A stretch of 64,000 bases of DNA from Streptomyces sp. (GTDB lineage: Bacteria; Actinomycetota; Actinomycetes; Streptomycetales; Streptomycetaceae): NCBI RefSeq assembly GCF_019510245.1, contig NZ_JAEKKT010000159.1, positions 1 through 64,000 of the forward strand, in the 5' to 3' direction. The notes beneath the pieces are model-generated. The model was not told the DNA's origin. It searched no databases and saw only the letters and a program-made list of their open reading frames with translations. Shown in pieces: positions 58,017 to 64,000 of the stretch. The translations under genes and the position numbers were made by a program. Every line of letters begins with the position of its first letter. The first letter of the stretch is position 1.

Positions 58017-58847
58017 ATGACCGTACGCAAGAACCAGGCCAGTCTGACCGCCGACGAGAAGCGGCGGTTCGTCGCCGCCGTCATCGAACTGAAGCGCAGC
58101 GGGCGTTACGACGACTTCGTGCGCACGCACAACGCCTTCATCATGTCCGACACGGACGACTCGGAGCGCACCGGCCACCGTTCGCCGTCGTTCCTGCCCT
58201 GGCACCGCAGATTCCTGCTCGACTTCGAGCAGGCGCTGCAGTCGGTGGACTCCTCCGTCGCGCTCCCCTACTGGGACTGGAGTGCCGACCGGACCGTCCG
58301 TGCCGCGCTGTGGGCACCGGACTTCCTCGGCGGTACCGGGCGCAGTTCGGACGGGCGGGTCACGGACGGGCCGTTCGCCGCCACCGGCGGCAACTGGCCG
58401 GTCAACATCCGGGTGGACGGCCGTACTTATCTGCGCAGGTCGCTCGGGACGGCCGTGCGCGAGCTGCCGACCGGGGCCGAGGTCGACTCGGTCCTGTCCA
58501 TGGCGACGTACGACATGGCGCCCTGGAACAGCGCCTCGGACGGCTTCCGCAACCATCTGGAGGGCTGGCGCGGGGTCAACCTCCACAACAGGGTCCACGT
58601 CTGGGTCGGCGGGCAGATGGCCACGGGAGTCTCCCCCAACGACCCGGTGTTCTGGCTGCACCACGCCTTCGTCGACAAGCTGTGGGCCCGGTGGCAGCGT
58701 CGGCACCCCGGGGCGGCCTACGTACCGGGCGGTGGCACGCCGGACGTGGTGGACCTGGACGAGACGATGAAGCCGTGGAACGACGTGCGGCCGGCGGACC
58801 TGCTCGACCACACGAGGTTCTACACGTTCGACACCCTGGAGCCCTGA
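58017..58847 (+). CDS. melC2: Tyrosinase MelC2 (type 3 copper monophenol oxidase)
   Basis: A 276-aa enzyme that oxidises tyrosine and DOPA to dopaquinone for melanin formation. All six copper-binding histidines are in their usual places: CuA His38, His54 and His63 (RTHNAF; TGHRSPSFLPWHRRF) and CuB His190, His194 and His216 (NLHNRVHVWVGG; FWLHHAFVD). The length and numbering match Streptomyces tyrosinases closely. It has no signal of its own and is exported with MelC1. AAGGAG precedes ATG 58017. Confidence 0.96.
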   Translation: MTVRKNQASLTADEKRRFVAAVIELKRSGRYDDFVRTHNAFIMSDTDDSERTGHRSPSFLPWHRRFLLDFEQALQSVDSSVALPYWDWSADRTVRAALWAPDFLGGTGRSSDGRVTDGPFAATGGNWPVNIRVDGRTYLRRSLGTAVRELPTGAEVDSVLSMATYDMAPWNSASDGFRNHLEGWRGVNLHNRVHVWVGGQMATGVSPNDPVFWLHHAFVDKLWARWQRRHPGAAYVPGGGTPDVVDLDETMKPWNDVRPADLLDHTRFYTFDTLEP

Positions 58848-58873
58848 CCGGGCCGCTGTGTGACGCCCCTGGG

Positions 58874-59578
58874 TCAGGCCTCGGCCACCGTACGGCACTC
58901 CGGGTGGCCCCAGCCCTGCGCGTTCTTGGCGATCGGCTCGCCGGCCGCGTAGGAACGGCCGCACAGGCAGCGGCCGGGGAACTTCGCCTTGATGGTGCGG
59001 GACGAGGAGCCGCCCGCCGCGCTCTTGCGGGGTGCCGCCTTGCGGCGCGGGGCCGCGGCGGAGGCGACGGGCGCCGATGACGGCGGCGGCGCCGGGGAGC
59101 CGAGGGCGCTGCCCGCGGCCTCCTGGACCGTGGCGGCCTGGCTGGCCGCGCGGTCGGCGAAGTCGTTCAGCGGGTCGCCGTCGACCTGGTGGGCGGGGAC
59201 GTACCGGAAGTCGACCGTGCGGCCGTCGAGGAGCTCGTCGATGCGGACGACGAGGTCCTGGTTGGCGACCGGCTTGCCCGCGGAGGTCTTCCAGCCGTTG
59301 CGCTTCCAGCCCGGCAGCCAGGTGGTGACGGCCTTCATCGCGTACTGCGAGTCCATCCGCACTTCCAGCGGCACGTCCGGGTCGGTGGCCGCCAGCAGCT
59401 GTTCCAGGGCGGTCAGTTCGGCCACGTTGTTGGTGGCCTTGCCGAGCGGCCCGGCCTCCCAGCGGGCGGGAGTCGCCGCGTCGTCGGACACCACCCAGGC
59501 CCAGCCGGCCGGTCCCGGGTTTCCCTTAGAAGCCCCGTCGCACGCGGCCACCACTCGTTCACGCATGGGCCCGATCAT
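58874..59578 (-). CDS. Ribonuclease HI with C-terminal cysteine-rich tail
   Basis: A 234-aa RNase H. Catalytic acidic residues can be seen: Asp14 (AACDGASKGNPGPAGW), Glu54 (NNVAELTALEQLL), Asp76 (VRMDSQYAMKAV) and the Asp in DPLNDFADRAASQA. After an Ala/Pro/Lys-rich linker, residues about 200-234 form a small Cys-containing module (GRCLCGRSYAAGEPIAKNAQ, then GWGHPECRTV). This resembles a zinc-binding domain seen in actinobacterial proteins that handle nucleic acids. It removes RNA from RNA-DNA hybrids. ATG 59566 is an alternative start and would remove four residues. Confidence 0.88.
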   Translation of the reverse strand: MIGPMRERVVAACDGASKGNPGPAGWAWVVSDDAATPARWEAGPLGKATNNVAELTALEQLLAATDPDVPLEVRMDSQYAMKAVTTWLPGWKRNGWKTSAGKPVANQDLVVRIDELLDGRTVDFRYVPAHQVDGDPLNDFADRAASQAATVQEAAGSALGSPAPPPSSAPVASAAAPRRKAAPRKSAAGGSSSRTIKAKFPGRCLCGRSYAAGEPIAKNAQGWGHPECRTVAEA

Positions 59579-59625
59579 GCCACGGCCGGGCGGAGTGCCC
59601 GGCCGTGGCCCGGGATCCGGGCTGG

Positions 59626-60420
59626 TCAGACCTCCGTGCCGGAGGGCATCTCACCTTCGGTGGTCGTGACGTCGATCACCGAGAAGTTCGCGCCCTGCGG
59701 GTCGGTGAGCGCCGCCATCCGTCCGAAGGGACTGGTCATCGGCCCGAACCGGAGCGCCGCGCCGAGCTTCGTCGCCTTGGCGACGGCCTCGTCGCAGTCG
59801 GAGACGGTGAAGTACACGTTCACGTACGAGGGCACCTCGGGCGGGAAGTCGTCGGTCATCCGCATCCGGCCGAGGACCGGCTGCTCACGGAGGTTGAACG
59901 TGCGGAAGTCGACGTTGCTGTCCTCGATCTGCCGGACCGTGTAGGGGAAGACGGCCGCGAAGAAGGGGTCGGTCTTCTCGGGCTCGCGGGTGAAGACCTC
60001 CGCCCAGCAGTAGGCGCCCGGCACCGCCGTGGCCTCGAAGCCCTCGTGGACGCCGCCCTGCCAGATCCCGAACACCGCGCCACTGGGCTCACGGGCCAGG
60101 CACATCGTGCCGAACTCGCCGACCTGCATCGGCTCCATCAGCACCTCGCCGCCGTTCGCCCGGATCCGCCCGGCGGCGGCCGCGGCGTCCGGCGAGGCGA
60201 GGTACAGGCACCACTGCGAGTGCCCCTCCTGACCTGACATGGGCGGTACGACGGCGGCGACGGCCTTGCCGTCCGCGTAGGCCTGGGTGTAGTTGCCGTA
60301 CTCCGAGGACGACTCACCGAAGGTCCAGCCGAGCACCTCGCCGTAGAAGCTCTTGGCCCCCTCCAGGTCGCTGAACATCGCGTCGGCCCAACAGGGGGTT
60401 CCTTCAGGTTGTACCGCCAT
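59626..60420 (-). CDS. VOC-superfamily protein, two glyoxalase-like modules
   Basis: A 264-aa protein with two vicinal-oxygen-chelate halves. The first half starts PCWADAMFSDLEGAKSFYGE, and the second starts CWAEVFTREPEKTDPFFAAV. Both have the Glyoxalase/bleomycin-resistance layout, ending in AREPSGAVFGIWQ and LTDPQGANFSVID. The usual metal ligands are only partly recognisable, so the activity (lyase, dioxygenase-like or binding protein) is open. The family is numerous in Streptomyces. Confidence 0.85.
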   Translation of the reverse strand: MAVQPEGTPCWADAMFSDLEGAKSFYGEVLGWTFGESSSEYGNYTQAYADGKAVAAVVPPMSGQEGHSQWCLYLASPDAAAAAGRIRANGGEVLMEPMQVGEFGTMCLAREPSGAVFGIWQGGVHEGFEATAVPGAYCWAEVFTREPEKTDPFFAAVFPYTVRQIEDSNVDFRTFNLREQPVLGRMRMTDDFPPEVPSYVNVYFTVSDCDEAVAKATKLGAALRFGPMTSPFGRMAALTDPQGANFSVIDVTTTEGEMPSGTEV

Positions 60421-60555
60421 GTCCGCGGCCCTTCCGATCGAGCGGGTTCTCCCGGTTCCTCACGCTAGCCACCGGGCGGACCGCCCGCGCGCCGAACGCC
60501 GCACTCCGGCGGAGACTGGAAGGGAGTCGGCGGCCTTCGGCGGACGGGGCGCGGT

Positions 60556-61575
60556 ATGGCGGACGTGATGCGGGCATGGTCGGTGGAACGGCCCGGGCCG
60601 GTCGAGGCGGATCCGCTGCGGCTGGTCGAGCGGCCGGTGCCGGTGCCCGGGGCGGACGAGCTGCTGGTGCGGGTGCGGGCCTGCGGGGTGTGCCGCACCG
60701 ATCTGCACGTCACCGAAGGTGATCTCCCGGTGCACCGGACCGGGGTGACGCCGGGCCACGAGGTGGTCGGCGAGGTCGCGGGCACGGGTGCCGGGGTGGC
60801 GGACTTCGCCGTCGGCGACCGGGTCGGGGTGGCCTGGCTGCGGCGCACGGACGGGGAGTGCGCGTACTGCCTGCGGGGCTCCGAGAACCTGTGTCCGCGC
60901 TCGGCGTACACCGGCTGGGACGCCGACGGCGGTTACGCGCAGTACACGACCGTGCCGGCCGCCTTCGCCTACCGGCTGCCCGGCGCCCTCGACGACGTCG
61001 CGCTCGCACCGCTGCTGTGCGCCGGGATCATCGGCTACCGCGCGCTGCGCCGGGCGTCGCTCCCGGCGGGCGGGCGGCTGGGCCTGTACGGCTTCGGGGG
61101 CAGCGCCCACCTGTGCGCGCAGGTGGCGCTCGCCGAGGGCGCGCGGGTGCATGTGCTCACCCGGGGCGCCGAGGCGCGGCGGCTGGCCGTGGAGCTGGGC
61201 GCGGCCTCGGCGCGGGACGCCTACGAGCCGCCGCCCGAGCCGCTGGACAGCGCGATCCTGTTCGCGCCGGTCGGCGATCTGGTGCCGGTCGCGCTGCGTG
61301 CCCTGGACCGGGGCGGGGTGCTGGCGGTCGCGGGCATCCACCTCAGCGACGTGCCGTCACTGAACTACGAGCGCGAGCTGTTCTACGAGCGGGAGTTGCG
61401 CAGTGTCACCTCCAACACCCGTGCCGACGGGCGGGAGTTCCTCGCCCTCGCCGAGCGGCACGGCGTCCACGCGACCACCCACCCCTACCCGCTCTCTCAG
61501 GCCCCGCGGGCCCTCCGGGACCTGAAGGCCGGGCGCTTCGACGGGGCCGCGGTGCTGGTGAACGACCTTTCCTGA
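60556..61575 (+). CDS. Zinc-dependent alcohol dehydrogenase with altered structural zinc site
   Basis: A 339-aa MDR-family dehydrogenase of the AdhP/AdhA bacterial group. Catalytic zinc ligands are present: Cys43 (RACGVCRTDLHV), His68-Glu69 (TPGHEVVGEV) and a Cys in APLLCAGIIGY. The structural zinc lobe has Cys102, Cys105 and Cys113 (ECAYCLRGSENLC), but the first cysteine is replaced by Asp99 (RRTDGEC). The NAD fold has LGLYGFGGSAHLCAQVALAE. It lies upstream of the encapsulin gene with a 229-bp gap, so it is probably a separate unit. Confidence 0.88.
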   Translation: MADVMRAWSVERPGPVEADPLRLVERPVPVPGADELLVRVRACGVCRTDLHVTEGDLPVHRTGVTPGHEVVGEVAGTGAGVADFAVGDRVGVAWLRRTDGECAYCLRGSENLCPRSAYTGWDADGGYAQYTTVPAAFAYRLPGALDDVALAPLLCAGIIGYRALRRASLPAGGRLGLYGFGGSAHLCAQVALAEGARVHVLTRGAEARRLAVELGAASARDAYEPPPEPLDSAILFAPVGDLVPVALRALDRGGVLAVAGIHLSDVPSLNYERELFYERELRSVTSNTRADGREFLALAERHGVHATTHPYPLSQAPRALRDLKAGRFDGAAVLVNDLS

Positions 61576-61804
61576 GTCCAACCCCGGCGCGGCCCCGGGC
61601 ACGAGAGCGGGCGACCGGCGCACGACCGGGAAACGCAACCCTTTCCACCCCGAACACCTGGTTTGCGCAACTAAGGCATGCAACCGCCCCTTTCGCGCCG
61701 TACCCGTAGATCACCAAGGCTGTTTGGCTTGTCCGTGCGCACCACCACCTCGCACACCACCGACCCTCCGGGTCACCGTTGTTCACCTCTCTGCTGGAGG
61801 GAAT

Positions 61805-63247
61805 GTGTCCACACCGGACAGCGTCATCGGTTCCGCCGTCGACGAGCCCGAGCCGGATCCGACCGCCGACGGGCAGCTCACCAGCCTGAGCACCCGGGCC
61901 GCACGCCAGCTCGCCACGACCACCAAGTCCGAACCGCAGATGCAGGCCATCACCTCCCGGTGGCTGCTGAAGACACTGCCGTGGGTGGACGTCAAGGGCG
62001 GCACCTACCGGGTCAACCGGCGGCTGCAACTGCGCACCGGACGGGGCCGGGTGAGCTTCGAGCACAACGGTGGGGACGACATCCGGGTCATCCCGCGGAC
62101 CCTCACCGAGCTGCCGATCCTGCGCGGCTACGACGACCCGGACGCGCTGAACCAGCTCGCGGACCGGTTCCAGCCCCGCGAGGTCCGCGCCGGGCAGGTG
62201 CTGTTCGAGGCCGGGCAGCCGGTCACCGAGACCTACCTGGTGGTGCACGGCCGGTTCATCCGGTACGCGGCCGGCAAGTACGGCGAGGAGGAGGTCGTCG
62301 GGGTCGTCACCGACGGCGACCAGATGGGCGACGAGGCGGTCGGCCAGACCGACCCGCTCTGGCTCACCTCGGTGCGGGCCGAGACGGCGGGCGTGGTCCT
62401 GGCGCTGCCCTGGGCGGTCGCCGAGGAGATCATGGACCGGGTGCCGTCGCTCGGCGCCCATCTGCAGGCCTACGTCGACCGGCAGCGGCTGCCGATGAAC
62501 CGCAAGGGCGAGGCCGAGGTGCCGGTGCAGGCCGGCCACACCGGCGAGCCGACCCTCCAGGGCGGCTTCGTGGACTACGAACTGGCGCCGCGCGAGTACG
62601 AGTTGTCGCTCACCCAGACCGTGCTGCGGGTGCACTCCCGGGTCGCCGACCTCTACAACCACCCGATGGACCAGACCCAGCAGCAGCTGCGCCTCACGGT
62701 CGAGGAGATCCGCGAGCGCCAGGAGTGGGAGCTGGTCAACAACCGGGAGTTCGGGCTCCTGCACAACATCGACTACGGGCAGCGGATCAGCTCCTTCACC
62801 GGCCCGCCGACCCCGGACGACATGGACGAGCTGATCTCCATGCGCCGCAAGACCAAGGTCATCCTGGCGCATCCGAAGGCGATCGCGGCCTTCTTCCGGC
62901 AGTGCAACCGGCGCGGCCTCGTACCCCCGTCCACCAACGTCGACGGGCACGAGATCCCGGCCTGGCGCGGGGTCCCGATCTACCCGTGCAGCAAGATCCC
63001 GATCAGCGACGACCACACCAGCAGCATCATCGCGCTGCGCACCGGCGAGGCCGACCAGGGGGTCGTCGGCCTCCACCAGACCGGCATCCCCGAGGAGTTC
63101 CAGCCCGGCCTGAACGTCCGCTTCATGGGGATCAACGAGCAGGCCGTCGTCAACTACCTGGTCACCGCCTACTACTCGCTCGCCGTCCTGGTTCCCGACG
63201 CGGCCGGGATCCTGGAGAACGTCCAGCTCGGCCGCACCGCCGACTGA
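61805..63247 (+). CDS. Family 2B encapsulin shell protein with inserted cNMP-binding domain
   Basis: A 480-aa HK97-fold shell protein. It has an N-terminal arm (about 1-105, with RAARQLATTTKSEPQMQAIT, SRWLLKTLPWVDVKGGTYRV). A cyclic-nucleotide-binding domain is inserted at about 105-215 (RFQPREVRAGQVLFEAGQPV, LVVHGRFIRYAAG). The main HK97 part follows (YELAPREYELSLTQTVLRVH, RMRRKTK-like SMRRKTKVILAHPKAIAAFF, TGIPEEFQPGLNVRFMGINE). This arrangement defines family 2B encapsulins, which self-assemble into protein nanocompartments. GTG 61805 has GGAGGG immediately upstream. The terpene cyclase gene follows 17 bp later and is the expected cargo. Confidence 0.93.
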   Translation: MSTPDSVIGSAVDEPEPDPTADGQLTSLSTRAARQLATTTKSEPQMQAITSRWLLKTLPWVDVKGGTYRVNRRLQLRTGRGRVSFEHNGGDDIRVIPRTLTELPILRGYDDPDALNQLADRFQPREVRAGQVLFEAGQPVTETYLVVHGRFIRYAAGKYGEEEVVGVVTDGDQMGDEAVGQTDPLWLTSVRAETAGVVLALPWAVAEEIMDRVPSLGAHLQAYVDRQRLPMNRKGEAEVPVQAGHTGEPTLQGGFVDYELAPREYELSLTQTVLRVHSRVADLYNHPMDQTQQQLRLTVEEIRERQEWELVNNREFGLLHNIDYGQRISSFTGPPTPDDMDELISMRRKTKVILAHPKAIAAFFRQCNRRGLVPPSTNVDGHEIPAWRGVPIYPCSKIPISDDHTSSIIALRTGEADQGVVGLHQTGIPEEFQPGLNVRFMGINEQAVVNYLVTAYYSLAVLVPDAAGILENVQLGRTAD

Positions 63248-63264
63248 CGGCCTGGAGCACATCC

Positions 63265-64000
63265 ATGAGCACAACCACCACCTCCTACGCCCTGCCGGGA
63301 CCGCCGAACATCGCGGAGCGACTGCGCCCGGCCAAACGCACCGGGGCGGTCCCCGGGCTGCACTACCGGCCGGCCGTGCCCGCCGACCCGGAGAAGGCCG
63401 CCGAGCTCGACCGCCGGCTGGAGGCCTGGGCCCGCGAGCTGGAGCTGTTCCCCGCGGCCTGGAAGGGGGACTTCGCCGACTTCCAGTTCGGCCGGGCCGT
63501 CGTCCTCCAGCATCCGGGCGGCCTCGACCTCGACCGGCTCACCGCCGCCGGCAAGCTGCTGCTCGCCGAGAACATCGTGGACTCCTGCTACTGCGAGGAG
63601 GACGAGGGGCGGGGCGGATCCCGGCGGGGCCTCGGCGGTCCGCTGATCATCGCCCAGTCGGCGCTCGACCCCTATCACGGCATCCCGGAGCTGGAGGAGG
63701 AGTGGCGCGAGGGCATCCGGGCCACCGGCCCGCTGCGGTCGTACCGCTTCGCCCTCGCGGACTTCGCGGCCTTCGCCACGCCGAGCCAGACCGACCGGTT
63801 CGTGCACGACATCGCCCGGCTGCACCTCGGGTACCTCGGCGAGGCCGCGTGGATGGAGACCGGGTACCTGCCGCGGGTCTGGGAGTACCTGGTGATGCGG
63901 CAGTTCAACAACTTCCGGCCGTGTCTGTCGATCGTCGACGCGGTGGACGGCTACGAACTGCCCGAACAGCTCTACGCCCGCCCGGAGATCCAGCGGATCA
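63265..64000 (+). CDS. Terpene cyclase, 2-methylisoborneol-synthase-like, probable encapsulin cargo (3' end outside the window)
   Basis: The first 245 residues of a class I terpene synthase. A short N-terminal tail (TTTTSYALPGPPNIAERLRP) precedes the helical core starting LHYRPAVPADPEKAAELDRR. The aspartate-rich metal-binding motif of 2-methylisoborneol synthases (DDxYCDE-like) appears as VDSCYCEED, with Ser at the second Asp. The later VWEYLVMRQFNNFRPCLSIV and DAVDGYELP match the family. The NSE metal motif lies beyond the window. It is 17 bp after the encapsulin gene with GGAG before its ATG, the known encapsulin-terpene cyclase pairing. The product cannot be assigned. Confidence 0.88.
   Translation, partial: MSTTTTSYALPGPPNIAERLRPAKRTGAVPGLHYRPAVPADPEKAAELDRRLEAWARELELFPAAWKGDFADFQFGRAVVLQHPGGLDLDRLTAAGKLLLAENIVDSCYCEEDEGRGGSRRGLGGPLIIAQSALDPYHGIPELEEEWREGIRATGPLRSYRFALADFAAFATPSQTDRFVHDIARLHLGYLGEAAWMETGYLPRVWEYLVMRQFNNFRPCLSIVDAVDGYELPEQLYARPEIQRI

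Overview
The window reads as chromosomal DNA of a Streptomyces or very close relative. The GC content is very high, codon third positions are strongly GC, and GTG starts are common. It carries several families typical of the genus: a SigB/SigF-type sigma factor, a WhiB-like protein, an SsgA-like protein, the melC1-melC2 tyrosinase pair, and a cNMP-domain (family 2B) encapsulin next to a 2-methylisoborneol-synthase-like terpene cyclase. No rRNA, tRNA or CRISPR array was recognised.

Layout. 1-1.7 kb: start of a stress sigma factor, an ATP-binding anti-sigma factor, an orphan palindrome and terminator, and a stand-alone cNMP-binding protein. 1.7-6.7 kb: an MFS exporter, a lysE exporter gene broken by an internal deletion beside an intact argP-like regulator, a TetR regulator, and a saccharopine dehydrogenase-like enzyme. 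6.8-12.5 kb: WhiB-like protein, a sensor kinase/response regulator pair, an L,D-transpeptidase lipoprotein, a secreted M1 peptidase and a DUF488 protein. 12.6-18.7 kb: a TetR-controlled flavin dehydrogenase, an AlkB-like dioxygenase, a metallo-beta-lactamase-fold hydrolase, a DUF4032 protein and a universal stress protein.

18.9-23.0 kb is a scar left by mobile DNA. The first 16 codons of a receiver/thioredoxin-reductase-like gene lie at 18896-18943 and the rest of that gene lies at 22963-24636. Between them is about 4 kb bounded by an 11-bp direct repeat. It holds a dead large serine recombinase, three decayed transposase remnants including a recognisable IS630 copy with its inverted repeats, and one intact secreted-protein gene. 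The displaced gene still heads a translationally coupled operon with a cNMP-binding histidine kinase and a UBP-type zinc-finger protein (23.0-26.5 kb).

26.6-36.3 kb: a large LuxR/ATPase regulator converges on a sugar-degradation cluster of ROK regulator, GH27 alpha-galactosidase, GH95 enzyme and SGNH esterase. This cluster probably trims plant cell-wall side chains. 36.5-42 kb: a secreted M4 peptidase, a serine beta-lactamase-fold hydrolase, a TerD-CAP-CAP fusion and an AIM24 protein. 42-48.9 kb: a threonine/serine dehydratase, a membrane pseudokinase lacking all three catalytic residues, an LLM flavin oxidoreductase, a conserved unknown, an SsgA-like protein, DUF2238 and a DUF6328-like protein. 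49-57 kb: oxidoreductases and an efflux pump with local regulators, plus a 171-bp palindromic MITE inserted exactly where two convergent genes stop. 57.6-64 kb: tyrosinase pair, RNase HI, VOC protein, alcohol dehydrogenase, then the encapsulin and its terpene cyclase neighbour, which runs off the window end.

Five copies of a short palindromic repeat occur in intergenic gaps throughout. All functional calls come from reading the sequence and from family knowledge; no database search was run.
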